Shown: one piece after another, positions 47,038 through 59,059 of the stretch
Layout: each line of letters begins with the position of its first letter
How positions within the stretch are numbered: position 1 is the first letter of the stretch
Source: Microthyrium microscopicum
Lineage: Eukaryota > Ascomycota > Dothideomycetes > Microthyriales > Microthyriaceae
DNA length: 64,000 bases
Direction: 5' to 3'
Assembly: GCA_010405405.1 (NCBI GenBank)
Contig: MU004241.1
Location: 1,213,359-1,277,358 of the forward strand
Notes under the pieces: model-generated
The model's input: only the letters and a program-made list of their open reading frames with translations
What the model was told of the DNA's origin: nothing
The model's database searches: none
Made by a program: the position numbers and the translations under genes

Positions 47038-47393
47038 TGCTGAGGAATTTGTAGGGGCGGAGTTGTGGAAGATTGAAGTTGGTGGTGATGCAGGTCGAAG
47101 CTTTGTCAAAATTTTGATGTCATTGATTTTTTTGTCCACCCAACGGAAACCATCATACTGCCAGTGTCATATTTTGTTGGGTTCTTTTTGAATCTGAGCA
47201 AGAGTCTAGGCTATTCAGCTGAAGATAATTGGTCATATTTTGGAACTCCTGAGCCTTTCTATAATACAATTGTGAACGACTATCCCTCAAGCGCCATTCA
47301 TAACGCGACCTTCTGATACATAATCAACAGCTCCTGCCAACACCATTGCACACATATTCAAAATATACACTGCTCGACTTGATCCTATACAGC

Positions 47394-48337
47394 CTATCGC
47401 TCGCCGTTTAGTCTACGTTCTTGTACCTCGGTCAAAGCACCACTTCCACTCAGGAAGGCGATCACACCGAATACACCTGCTACAGGCAACATGGTGAATA
47501 GCCGCCAGCTAACATAGTATTGCCAAAATACCCATTCCATGCCGATAATACTTCCGAAAAAAAGAGCATGGCTGACTGGTGCAGCTCCAAGCGCCTTTTG
47601 AAGGTGGTTCATATTTGCACCTAGCATTCCCCATGCGATCAACAAAACCGGTAGGCACGCAAGGACACCAAATGTGAAGACCAATGATAGAATCTTTGCT
47701 GGAGATTTGGGATCGTCCTTGAAGATATGGTGAATCTCTGGCTGGGCAGTGTAACGCGTGGGAGGAGATGCGGTTGCGGATGCTTCAGAAGGTGCGGCAA
47801 AGGAGAATGCGGTAGCTCGGAGAGCCTTTGAAGAGCCAAAGCTGCCGATGACAATGGAAGCTTCGAGAGATTTGTTGAGAAGGGCAGATGGGATGTCGGC
47901 GAATTTCTAGTCATTGTCAGTATGCATCCTTCCAAGTCAGATTGTCGCAACGGTTTTGACGTACAACATCAAGCTTGGCTTTTCCATCTTTGTCAACCTT
48001 CATAGGAAATGATTCTTCAAGACCAGAAGCTGGGCTCTTGATCGCAACGAAGGCTTGATGCGGCTGTCGTGGTTTTCCGCCGTTTGTAATGGTTAAAGCG
48101 ACTCTTATGAAACCCGTTGATTTTAGTTCGAGTTCTTTTGTGATAGCCTTGTCTGCAGAGAATCTTGAATCCGAATTAGTCGTCTGTTCGTGCAAACTAT
48201 ATGTGTCAAGCTTACTTTGTCTTAGAGCCAGCTTCACCCCTTGATTCTTGGACTTGTACTGTAGCATCTTCAAAGCTCCAATTTGCAGCCGAAGCAAGGC
48301 CAGCGGCCAGGAGGCCGGCGATAACAGCAAATCGCAT
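47394..48337 (-). CDS. SWP1: Oligosaccharyltransferase subunit Swp1 / ribophorin II
   Basis: Three exons: 48337-48216, 48163-47965 and 47906-47394. The product is 277 aa: signal peptide MRFAVIAGLLAAGLASA, a lumenal beta domain (WSFEDATVQVQ, then HQAFVAIKSPASGLE), and three C-terminal membrane helices (LVFTFGVLACLPVLLIAW, HALFFGSIIGMEWVFW, LPVAGVFGVIAFLSG). PEIHHIFKDDPKSPAKI before the first helix and ALTEVQERRL at the end are family hallmarks. Role: structural subunit of the ER complex that N-glycosylates nascent proteins. The second exon's acceptor is uncertain: AAG at 48,164 with donor GTAAGC fits the family reading, while the CAG at 48,153 with another donor (G|GTGAAG) is also in frame. 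Confidence 0.92.
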
Positions 48338-48681
48338 AGTTATTATGTTCGTAAGGATTATTGCGGGATGGGAGGTACTTGTCGATTATTTTGGAGAAGT
48401 GACAAGTGTTTCTAACATTGAAGATGAAGCACGGACATTTATGCCAAGACAAAGATGATCCGATAAGATTGGTGATGCGTTGTCCAGACAACCATTTCTG
48501 CACATGATATTTCGTCAACAAGGGCCCTCAACTCAGCTCCAACTTCTAAACATCTCCCCACACCACTTTACTTTCTACCCAAACAATTCCACACCAAGTT
48601 CGCCAACTTTATTCTCGAAAACGCTCCAAATCGCGTAAGATCGCGCCAATTCATCCAAAGCTTGCTGAATCTCGAATAATC
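48338..48681. promoter_or_regulatory. Bidirectional promoter between SWP1 and the BRCT gene
   Basis: A 344-bp gap between divergent starts. Pyrimidine-rich tracts and CCACACCACTT/TTTCTACCC-type sequence lie before the BRCT gene's ATG. No specific site was recognised. Confidence 0.45.
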
Positions 48682-51596
48682 ATGGTTCAAACACGCTCCC
48701 GATCCAAACCTAATCCGCCTGCTGCGGCAGAGCCACCCAAACCAAAACGAGGCGCGAAAGCCTCTGGCGCGACAGCTGCATCCGCCGCAAAAACCAAGAC
48801 AGCATCAAAGAAGAAGAAGGAAGAGAACGTTCAAGAGCCGGAAGTTGCAGTTCAGCTTGAGGAGTCGAAACCGGATAATGCCTCATCTAGAGCCAAGCCG
48901 AAAGTCACCGCTGCTAAGCCTGCTCCAAAGACATCATCAAAACGCAAGGCAGTCGACCCGGTGGAAGATGAGCCGAAAGCTACACGCATGCGAAAAACTT
49001 CCGCAACAACTAAAGCTCCAGTGGTTGACGAACCCAAAACTACACGCGCCCGAAAAGTCTCTGCAACTGCTAAAGCATCTTCTCTGAAACCTGCTACCAA
49101 AACAACTGCCAAGGCAGACACTGCACCAGCAAAACCCACTCGCGCCCGAAAAGTAGTTCAATTTGCCGAAGAAACCATTGCCGATGAGGAAGAGAAGCCT
49201 GCTCCAACTATTACTCGTTCTACTCGTGGCCGAAAGCCTTCAGCAACGGTGAAACCCATTGAAAAGCCGGCACCAGCCAAAGCTGTTGCAAAGCCAGCTG
49301 CGAAGCAAGCTACAAAGCCAACCGCTAAGCCAGTTGCTAAGTCAATTCCCAAACCAGCTGCTAAACCAGCGGCAAAGGTCTCAACCCTCAAGTCCTCAAC
49401 TCTAGGCAAGCCCATTCGAGGCCGCAAGCCAGGAGCTAAATCAGCAACCATTCCAACTGCATCTGTTTCAAATGCACCAACCGCCATCCCTACAGTACTC
49501 GAGCCAGTACTAGAGCCTACTGCTCCAGCATCACCGCTTAAGGTATCTCCCATCAAGCCAGGACCCAACTTTGCTCTGAGTGTCCCAACACCAGCCATTC
49601 TCGCCCCATCTCTACTATCCACTCAGGCCTCTCCCTTCAAATCTCTTGGTAGTCCTATGCGACCACCACCAAAATCACCATTCCTTAGGCATGGCGCTAC
49701 ACCACTCCATGCATCTAGCCCAACGGGCACTAAACCAAACCTCCAAGCCATCAACTTCAATCCACTCCTCACATCCCCCATGCGCTCGGCCAAGAAACCA
49801 ACTCACTCCAACGACAAGCCCGATCTCCCGGCTGCAGATTACAATCCCCTCCAAACCTCGCCAGTACGCTCGGCTAAAAAGCCAGCACCATCAACTGACT
49901 CACCTTCACAACTGACTCCCGCTCTTTTCCGATCCATGGGAACACCTATCCGTCGAAACCTCGCACATAAGATGCTGAGCATGACGCAGGGTCCGTCGAA
50001 GCGTAAGCTTGAAGACCCATCTGGCCCACAGAGCGCAATTGGTCCTAAGCGCGTCAAAATGACAGATACACCAACTCGCCCTGGTACTGGAGAAGTTGAC
50101 TTCAACCTTGGCGCGAGATTGAGTGCTCTACGTCGTCCACTACGACTTGGTAGTGTGAAGAAAGCTGTCACATTCAAGAGTCCTACTATCGAGAGCGAGG
50201 AAGAGGTCGGTATCGAAGAACCTAGTCCATCTCGCAAGAGCCATGTGTTCCATCGTATCTCGGCCGTAACTGAAGTTACTGAGCCCGAAGATGAAGATGT
50301 TGTTATGGCTGATGGGTTCATGGAGTTCGATGAGAGCGTTGTGATTCAGCAAGAACAGAGCGATGATGCAGTCTTGGTTGAAGAAACTGTTGTCGAGACT
50401 GAGCAGACTGCTATTGCTGCTCGTATCGAAGACGCTACTTTCCAACCTACTGCACATGATGCAGGGTTCGAAGACGCCATTCAAGATGAATTTGATCGTA
50501 TGGAAGTTGAAGAGGCGGCCATCGATAATCATGAAGAAGAGGATATGGCGATACAGGTTGAAGATTCGCTCTTTGACGAACCCGAAGTGGCTGAAGTCTC
50601 AGCCATGGATATCGGAGACGCGATTCTCGCCGTTTCTGAAGCCGCATCCCAAGCCCCTGTTGTAGTGGAGGAATCGCCTGAAGTGTTGTTTATAGCACCA
50701 TCTCCAACGAAGCCACAGACTGAAGCTGATGCTCAAGCTAATGCCTTGAACAAAACCTTCATGACCACCACTACAGATATCGACCCTGATAATGAAGAGG
50801 CGGCACGTATCGCCATGGAAATGATTGCTGAGGAGCAAGAAGAAGACGAGATTGAAGCTCGCGAGCATCTGGTTGCAGCGCTTAATGAGCCCATGCAGCT
50901 TACGATCCTCAACGGCATGGTCTTCTATGTTGATGTCTGGAGCGCTGATGGCACCAATGCTAATGAGTGGTTCGTGCCACTTCTCCAAGAGCTCGGTGCC
51001 ACTGTTGTTACAGAATGGACTGAAGCCATCACTCACGTTCTGGTCAAGGACGCTACGGAAGAGACTTTACAAAAAGTCATGGAGACTGAGGGCGCAGTGA
51101 AATGCCTCAATGTAGCATGGGCTGTCGAGTAAGCTCTACCCTCACCATTTGCAAACATAAGTACTAACAATACAATAGCTGTGAACGGTTCTTGACTCGT
51201 ATGCCAGAAGACCGATATGAGGTACTAGTTCCTCAGGACACCCTCTCATCTCCGCGTACTCCATTGCGTGCAGTCAATGGCAACACTCGCAATGCGACTC
51301 CTACAACTCGGAATCGTAAGTCGATGGCCAAGACTCCAGGCACAGTGAAGTTTCGCAAGGAGCTCCAGGAACTCATGTTCCAAACACCAGATTTCTCCAA
51401 GTTGGCCAAGGACGCTGATATGTTGAACGGTATTGAGAACAGCCCAATGACACAGGCATCTCCAACTCCTTTAGTGCAAAAAACTTGTCCACCAAAACAG
51501 ACTAATCAGTCGTTGCTGGATTCAGCGGGAGAGGAGAAGCGAAAGTTGTTCAAGGCTTCGCGAAAGAGTTTGGGTGCTGAATTGACGTTCCATTGA
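48682..51596 (+). CDS. BRCT-domain nuclear protein with long basic disordered head
   Basis: Two exons, 48682-51128 and 51179-51596. The intron (donor GTAAGC, branch TACTAAC, acceptor TAG) falls inside the BRCT domain and joins VAWAV-D-CERFLTRMPE. The product is 954 aa. Residues 1-250 are Lys/Ala/Pro-rich with repeated RARK/RGRK motifs (DNA- or histone-tail-like). At about 360-410 there are repeated NPL(L/Q)TSP(M/V)RSAKKP units, which look like SP/TP kinase sites. The middle is acidic. The BRCT (about 743-835) runs LNGMVFYVDVWS...LGATVVTEWTEAITHVLVK...VAWAV. The C-terminus has TPGTVKFRKELQELMF. Family role: BRCT domains bind phosphoproteins in DNA-damage or cell-cycle control. The precise orthologue is not identified. 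Confidence 0.85.
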
Positions 51597-52062
51597 GGAT
51601 GGAGCTGGGGTAAGAAGGATGATGATGGTGTTTTACGATTGTGTGTTATGATTGTGTTTATGATTGATGTTTGGATGACTGGAAAGGGACTGATAAATTG
51701 TTGATTGTACTATGGGAAGTTTGAAATTGCACGATACCCATTGAAAGGCAGGGGCGTTGGGACATCAAAATGTTTGAGTCTACACTTGGTACTAGCAATA
51801 ATAATGATAAGTCTTGTACCATCAAGTATCTTTTCTTGCGATTGGCTCTGAATGCCTCCGTTAAGAGTCACAATGGGCATGGTTCAAGGATACAAGTGTT
51901 GCTTTTTAATATCCCGAATCGTCTCATCGTCCGCCAAACGCGTCCAACAGGCTCCAGTTTCAGGAACGCGTTATTAGATAAACTCGAGTCCCACTTTGGT
52001 TGTATGCGTGATTTGATCCGATCTATATATTCAATTCTGAACATTGATAACTTTACAAAATC
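51597..52062. other. Intergenic region between BRCT and AT-hook genes
   Basis: 466 bp between tandem plus-strand genes: a 3' flank with TGATTGT-type repeats (51,640-51,700), then the next promoter. No gene was seen. Confidence 0.4.
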
Positions 52063-53144
52063 ATGGCTGCCGAAATGATCGAAATCCCCAAGAAACGAGG
52101 ACGGCCAAAGAAAGCGGAAGCATCTCCGTCAATTGAGATCAAGATGCCAAAACCGACCCCCAAGAAAGCTCCAGTCAAGCCAACAATCGAGTCCAAAAAG
52201 ACCACAACCCCCAAAATCAAGACCAAAGAAGTCAAAATCACAAAACCACCACCAAAATCAATCTCACCAACTCCAAAACCAACCACAACTCCCAAGCCAA
52301 CTCCATCCCCCTCAACACCAAAAAAGCCCGGACCACCCGCAATAAACTCCATCACCACGACACCACAACCACCACCCAAACCCACCCACAAATCCTCACC
52401 ACCACCAATCTTCCCCACCCCATCACCACCCTCCCATCTCGTCCGTCCCCTCTACCTATCCCTCCCCCGCTCGCTCCCAACCCTGCACGCAAACATGTCA
52501 ACCTCCTCAACACCACCCTCAAAACCCACCCCCAAACCACACCCAGACCCGCGCCAACCAATCACCCTCCGCACCCTCAACGCCACCGCCGTAGATACAT
52601 CAAAACACCAACTCCGCAACGTCCTCTCAGCCACTGGCCTCAAAGTCCCCAGCACACCAGGTGTCGGGCGCGCACATCCAGGGTATAACCGCGCGCTATG
52701 GCGGTGGACGACGATAATAGCGAGTATACCGCTCTTTTTGGCGAGTAGTTGGTGGTTATATGAGCGAGGTATGAAGAATCCACCTGTCTTTTATGTAGAG
52801 CGTGCGCAGGAGCGGAGGGCGCAGTTGGTGGCCAGCGCAAAGGAGGGGAAAGTACAGGTTGTGAATGTTTTGGAGGGTGGGGTTGAGACGGTGAAGGGGC
52901 ATGTTAGTGGGCTTTGGGATGGGATGGGGAGGATGGTGAGGGGAGGTTGAGATGGTTGATTTGTGCGGTTGATGTGTTATGATTTTTGATGTGTTATGAG
53001 TTATGGTTGGATGATGAGGCTGACTGACTTGATATAGTGGAGTTGGGGAAGATGCAGAAGGAACATCCGGCTGTGAGGGCGGCGAGGGCACAGGCGGCTG
53101 CTGAGGAGGCGGAGAGGAAGGGCGGTAGTGAGAGTGCTGGATGA
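52063..53144 (+). CDS. AT-hook head fused to a single-pass membrane protein (conserved fungal, function unknown)
   Basis: Two exons, 52063-52945 and 53038-53144. The intron (weak donor GTTGAG, branch CTGAC, acceptor ATATAG) extends the protein with VELGKMQKEHPAVRAA...; the downstream exon is clearly coding in this frame. The product is 329 aa. Residues 6-14 (PKKRGRPKK) form an AT-hook, followed by a Lys/Pro/Thr-rich stretch. From about 145 the protein changes: ITLRTLNATAVDTSKHQLRNVLSATGLKVP, HPGYNRALWRWTT, and one membrane helix (IIASIPLFLASSWWLYER). The second half resembles small mitochondrial-type fungal membrane proteins that I know only as hypothetical. A start at 52495 (MSTSSTPP) would encode just that part, so the AT-hook head may be a real fusion or an over-extended reading. 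Confidence 0.65.
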
Positions 53145-53421
53145 GTGAGAATGAGGAAGGGGAAGAGAGTGTGTATAGGTGTAAGATTCTTGTATAATTC
53201 CATCTCTACTACAAATAGGTCTCACCAGGCATCGGTGCCGTATACTCTACATCCATCATAATGCTATATAACTACAACGAGTCATTCTATCGTGGGGCGG
53301 ACAATTGTCAACGCTATGCTTTACGTCTCTGGTATCATGCAAAACCCAACCCACGCCAACGCCAAATCCAATCATACAGTCGATCAACATACTCTCAAGT
53401 TCCAAATGTGAAGGCCTTGTC

Positions 53422-55886
53422 CTACAGGCCAGTGCTCTTCTTGCGTAGCAACATGCCTCTCGTCCCGCTAATGTCAGCCTCCGGTGATGCAGAGGGAATG
53501 CTCGTGCGATGAAAATGTCGTTTATAACGTCGCTCAGCCTCGCTCATTACCCCTTGAGCCGCGGCCGGCTGCTCGGCGACCATGGACGTACTCATAGTAA
53601 GACTAGGCAGTGCTGCGTCCGCGGGCGTAAACGACCATGCCGACATGCGACGGCTGCTAGCGAGCGGAGTTGTTGGCTGACTCTTAAAGGGAAACAACGA
53701 CCTGCTCGGCCAAAGCTCTGGGGCAGCAGGAGGATCAGGAGACTCGAGATCCGACGGCGAGTAAGATCGCGGATTTGAGCCGCTCGAGTCGTACGCTGGC
53801 TCTTGAGGCCTGGTGCGACGTCTCTTTGGTCTTCTAAGACTCAGATAGTCATCATCTTGCTCTTCACCTTCCGATTCGCCGCCAGTAACGGTGACGGAGG
53901 AGTCTGTGTCGGGAAGCTGTTCCTCAAGTCGATAATGCGAGGAAAAACTTGGCTTGTCGCTACGAGGGTCTACACACCATGATTTCGTCTTTGTTCCCCT
54001 CTGTTGGATAGTTTTTGAGCGCAGTGACAGTCCATTGTGTGTAGATGGCTCAAGGGACAGGAGGCGTAGATCCACTTGACTTGGACTGAAGGCAATATGC
54101 GCTCTTAACTTTTGAACCGCACTGTCAAGAGCTAATTCGATTGCGCAATGATTTTGAATGCGTGATAATTTTGGCCATGTCGCTCTCTGTCCGCACAGCA
54201 CTGCTTTCATCATAAACTCTGGTGTTGGATTCGTGAGAATTTTGGGTAATTGCGAGTACGAAATCTCTGGAAGAATGGTGATGTCTCCAGAATACTTTTG
54301 ACTGAGAACTGATCGTAGTTTTGTAAGGTAGTTTGGAAGAACACCAAGCTCCGTCAAAACGTGCATTCTATGCAAAGCCTCACTTTTTGCCAAACCTGCA
54401 AGTGTACTAAACCAACCAACAGTAGGTCCTGTCATGTCGCTGGATGCCTCCTTAGTGGCACTCTCCGCCATAGTTTCTTCTCCAATAAGGAAGGGAACAA
54501 CATGAGGGTTGACTTGTGATACGAGAAAGTGGTTGACGTTGAACATTTCAGCCAGTCTGGTCATGGGAAGATCATTGTCAACAGAGCCATCAATCCAAAG
54601 TTGCTCTGAAGGGTTCCAGCGGACCTCAGATCCATCACGAGGGTCCTTGGCAAGTATTGTAGCGGGAGAAAAGACCAGGGGTACCGAACATGATGCTGCG
54701 ACAGCTGACCAAATTATGACATTGGGGGCAGTAATGTAGTTGAGTAGCCTGGGTAGTTCATGCAGACTCGCTGTGCTGACAGAAATGTTTAAAATTCTCC
54801 TCGTCCGATTGTATGCTTCTTGGAAAGTAAGGTCACCCAATAAGTCCTTGAGAACCTTTGTTAGATGCTGAATGTCGAATAAAGCTCCGTATTTGGCAAA
54901 TCTCGCTGCTTTCTGAAGCACAGTCTCCTTAGCGCCGGTCTTCTCGAAAACGTCAAAGTCTGCATAGCAAAGCTCTCTGATAGTATCAGGGATCTCTGCA
55001 TCGGTTTTCGCGCAGAGTACTGCAGAAATAATGGACCCTGCTGAAGCACCGCACACAATTCGTGGTAACAGGTCCCTTTCCCAAAGAGTTTTGACTACAC
55101 CAATATGTGTCATTCCAAAAGTGGCTCCACCGGACAATAGCAAAGCACTTCTACCAAAGGATTGGCGAGTTGCTAGGAGTTGATCAAGTGCATTTCGACA
55201 GTCGTATTCTGACTCTTTTGCGGTCGCAATTGACTTGAGCAGGGCGTCTAGCGTATTGCACGCAGTCGAAATATAATCTTCTATCAAGGATTTGGTACCA
55301 ACATGGGAGTACTTGTACAAGTGTAGATCTCCCATATTACCGAGCGATCGAGTGAGCGAAGTCCGAAGCAAGAACAGAATGCGCCTAGGGTCGCCGGATA
55401 TTCTTGCATCTTCGAGTTGGTTCAAACGCGCTTGTAAGAGATTGTAATCATAGAACGGAGACGCTGGATTGGATTTCCAGGCATCATTTCCTTCTAGGCG
55501 GTCTAGTTCGAGGGCAGTCTCATGCCATGTAGAGTAGTCTTCAGCCTATATCCCAGTTAGCGTCACATGTCGAAAAGCTTCGGAGTTCTTACATCTTTCA
55601 TGCGATGCTCCAGTAGTAGCTTTCTGCCTTGGAAGTCGCTAGTTGTGGTTTCTGATAACACGTTCTTGTTGGCGCCGACCCAGAAGCTTTCCAAAGCCTC
55701 CTCAATTGAACCAGCTGGATCGCGGACCAGCCGCAACAAGGGTGCTACAAAGCTAGCATGGCTCTGAGCTTTCCTGAGCCTTTTATCTGGCTTTAAAATG
55801 CCTTTCTTGGGATGTGTGGTTGAGGAGGATAGCAGAGCATTTGATTGTAGTGGCATTGCCACAAAGGCGCCATGCGTTATGGGCAA
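53422..55886 (-). CDS. Patatin-like triacylglycerol lipase (Tgl3/4/5 family)
   Basis: Two exons, 55886-55593 and 55545-53422. The intron (donor GTAAGA, branch GCTAAC, acceptor ATATAG) is phase 0. The product is 805 aa. The N-terminal DUF3336-like region ends SNPASPFYDYNLLQARL. The patatin core has the oxyanion glycine loop LLSGGATFGMTHIGV, the nucleophile elbow GASAG (Ser266 at the middle of 264-268) and the catalytic Asp in DGSVDNDLP (about 417). The C-terminal 250 residues are Ser/Arg-rich and disordered. Family role: lipid-droplet triacylglycerol lipase/acyltransferase that mobilises storage lipid. The start could also be Met11 (55856). Confidence 0.92.
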
Positions 55887-57088
55887 GTGTAATTGGCGGT
55901 GATATCATGCGCACACAGGGGTTTCGCCAGGTACAGCGTAAGGTTTGGCCGAGGTCGCAATGCGGGAGGTATAGAGGCGTGTAGTAGTTATAAGGGTATG
56001 TATTGAACGCGGTGAGGATGGAAAGAGGAAGACTGAGGACTCTTGTTGGTATATGTGGAGGGTAGGAATATGTAGCAGCTGATAGCTCGGGTAGAGAGGG
56101 TGGAGAGGGTATATGGAGAACAGGTAGGATAATAAGGGACGAAAGAAATGGCGGGATAAGAATCATAAGATACAGTACGTAGAGTTGACATGGGATTCAG
56201 CAACCAGTAAGGGGAGGGCAGTCGCCAGTTGAGAGGTTAGGGAGGGATGATGATGTTGGCGCGGGTGTCACGCGCAGTGATGAAAGAAACAATCGGCACT
56301 CTGACAACCAACACAATCTCCAACTTGGCTATATTCGGTTTAAAAGATCTTCTACAATCTTTATCAAACGACTTTGCATCTTCGATTCACTGTTGGGCCT
56401 ATAAATCCGCAGTCGGAGTACCATCTCCGCCAGCATCACTCTCAACATAGCGTGTAGCCGGCGGAGCCGCATATCATGATTCAATTAGAATCGTGGCCAA
56501 ATTCCGCGGTCAACGGTACCTGTGACACCGCCCTGCCAGTTCTTAGAGTCCAGAGCAATGGGTCCGGTCCATGTGGTCTGACTACCCTCATCCATGCCCA
56601 GATACCTACTCGGCCGGTGGTAGCAAGTCACTAGTACTGCCGGCTTTCATTCTACAGTCGCTGCCGACATTGCTTTCTCCCCGGATGACCACATTGACTC
56701 GAGCGAGACGTCAAATAAAGAAGCCAAGGACGATATTCCTCTTTCAAATGCTTCAGACTCCAGAGAAACTGTGGAAAATACTCAAAGTCCCGCGTTAGGC
56801 GACTTGCCGAAGTCCTTTAGCTCTCCATGTGGCGTTGACCATGTTCACGCGACACTGCGACAGTACGGATACGCCAACGGCAGTTTTGTTCCCGTTTAAC
56901 TGTCGGTACAGGACTACAGGTTAAGTATAGACATGAAAGTACTAAAGTAGTAATATACACCATTATACACCAAGCGCTTGTTTTAGCGTCGTGTCAGATC
57001 TGTCAAAATCCCCTTCTGTCTCAACTTCACATGCTTACAGAAATACCACCACCTGGGCTCATGACCTTCTTCACACCACCAATATCAA
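55887..57088. other. Intergenic region with one doubtful small gene
   Basis: 1.2 kb between tandem minus-strand genes. On the plus strand a frame from about 56,614 to 56,898 reads like an acidic, Ser-rich coding exon (SPDDHIDSSETSNKEAKDD ... ending GYANGSFVPV). It lacks an in-frame start, and a spliced start at an ATG near 56,559 would be speculative. The rest is the lipase gene's promoter with purine-rich runs near 56,000-56,250. Confidence 0.3.
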
Positions 57089-59059
57089 TCACATCTTTTC
57101 TCCAGATTTGAAAGAATATCCCGGTGGCTTACGCTCAAACCCATCAAGTTCCACTCGTTCATTGTAATCAGTCGGCATCTCTATTGGCGAATCACTCTCC
57201 AGTTCCGGAATGGGACTTTGCAGCTCTGTGATGGGACTGCCCTCAATCTCGACCTTTTCATAAGCCATAGCTTTGCCTTTCTCCCAGAAACCGCTATTGC
57301 TGTCTGGCATTTCCACTATAGTCGAATTGGACGTCTCATCTCCCTTTTCCAATGGTCCTGCCGCGGCTGCTGCTCTCTTCCTTCCATGGAGCCAGAATAT
57401 GCATCCGCCGATTATCATCAGTACCAAACTCATCACGCCCACCGCAATGCCTATTTTAGCACCCATGGTCAAGCCTGCTGAGCCATTTTCAGTTGGGTAT
57501 CGCGGTCGTGGGCTTGCGGTGATAGCCCCTATTCCTAGCGGGCCGGCCATCTCAAGCAAATCTTTGCAGTCATCTGGAAGATGTTGCGGTGTTCTGACCA
57601 AGCCCTTTGATGCTTGGCAGACCTCTGCGTCATGCTTTGCTTTGTATTGCTGATTGATTATCCAGGAGCCGCGTTCGGTGGAGTTGCATCCGCTGAAAGT
57701 GCCGTATTCTCCTTTGAGCGTGTCGCCCTGTGCTCCTAGACACCATGTCGCATTTTGAGGGCAGACGGATTGTACGATATGACGCTCCTCTGGATTCGTA
57801 ATGTCTTTTCTTACCGAACTATCTGGCTTGTATTCGTATCCGCGATTAAAGCTGTGTGCTGCACTGCATTCCAGTGATCTCATAAGGCATCTACAGAGTC
57901 TCTGGTCTGGCGTTGGAGGAAGATTCGTCGCGAACTGGATGGTTTCTATAGTTTTCAAGACTCCTGCTACTGTCGTTCGCGTCGGTATGGGTATCGTCGT
58001 GGCGCACGCTGACCGTGAAAATTTGGGCGGGGAATATTCTCCCATACTGGGTTCATCACTTGTCTGGTTGGCTTTTATCAAGATATCGTTGGTAAGGCTC
58101 GTGAACTCTGGGCGTAGTTTGACTGTGTTTCCGCTGATTTCGACCAGGCCTGTATCACTGTTAGTTCAAAAGCAGAACCAAGTGGTATCAGTGATCCTTA
58201 CCAGTGATGTTATCTCGATTATCATCAAAGTACTCAAAAAGAAAGCCTCCAGACATGCCCTTCTTCCCTTCCGGTGTTGCGAGAGCATGCATCAACTCGA
58301 TATTGGTTTTATTTCTGGCGTTGCAATTTGCGCCATATGCAAACATCGGCACCGGATAGTCTGCATTCTGCCTTACTACATCCTGGATAGATTGCTCCCG
58401 TTCTGACGTGCCTTCACACACCGTGTTGATATTGAGCGCCAGAAAATCTATAGAGGCTTTGGGCTCTCCACAGACAAGATTCTGGTAGAACTCCGCCCCA
58501 TAGTTCTTTGTCAGATATCCGATAGGAACTCGTCCCCTTGGTGAGTCCTTCAGATGTTGTTTCAAATCGCGAATCGCGGCTTTGACGTATGGCAGGGTAG
58601 CCGGACTACCAGTGATGAAGAATCCCAATAGGTTCGTAAAGCCTTTCAGATTGTCGACGACTGCGGCGTATCGCGAATACATGTCCCGGTCCCATGTGTG
58701 CGTGTGGTATATCTGTTCATTCGGTCGCATCAGTCCTGCCAGCACGTATATTCCCGCCTCTTGTAATTGTTGCATGCATGGTGAGTGATCTGCTTCCGGT
58801 CGGAGCCATTGGACTATTATGCTGTTGATGCCGAGTTTCTTGAGATATTCGACATCGCGCGCGCACTGCGGCGCATCGTCGAGGGTATCTGTGTATGCGA
58901 GACTGTTTGCGAGGGAGAGTCTATCGTCCTGGTACTCTATGCCTTTGATAAAGAATCGTTTGCCCGACTTTTCGTAGAAAAATTGGGAGCCCTGTATCCG
59001 TTAATTGCCAGTTCAAGCGTTGAGTTTTCCCATAGTACCTTGATAAGTATAGGCTCCAT
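57089..59059 (-). CDS. GAS1/GH72-like cell-wall protein, catalytic residues lost
   Basis: Three exons: 59059-59039 (MEPILIK), 58991-58202 and 58149-57089. All are GT-AG and phase-consistent. The product is 623 aa. It follows the 1,3-beta-glucanosyltransferase layout: KGSQFFYEKSGKRFFIKGIEY, QCARDVEYLKKLGINSI, LGFFITGSPA, FEYFDDN, then a Cys-rich X8/CBM43-like region (CRCLMRSLECS ... GTFSGCNSTERGSW) and a C-terminal membrane helix (KIGIAVGVMSLVLMIIGGCIFW) with a cytoplasmic tail. Both GH72 catalytic Glu are absent: GNEV is TGSPA and (S/A)EYG is FAYGANC. No signal peptide precedes exon 1; the usual D-P-I-V-V-K-G start is M-E-P-I-L-I-K-G. The tail replaces a GPI anchor. It is probably a non-catalytic paralogue or a decaying gene. 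Confidence 0.75.

Noticed and set aside
46695-47191. Two plus-strand Gly/Val-rich frames of about 110 codons
   Set aside because: They are antisense shadows of the Pro/Gln-rich MG-starting protein, open only because of GC-rich low complexity.
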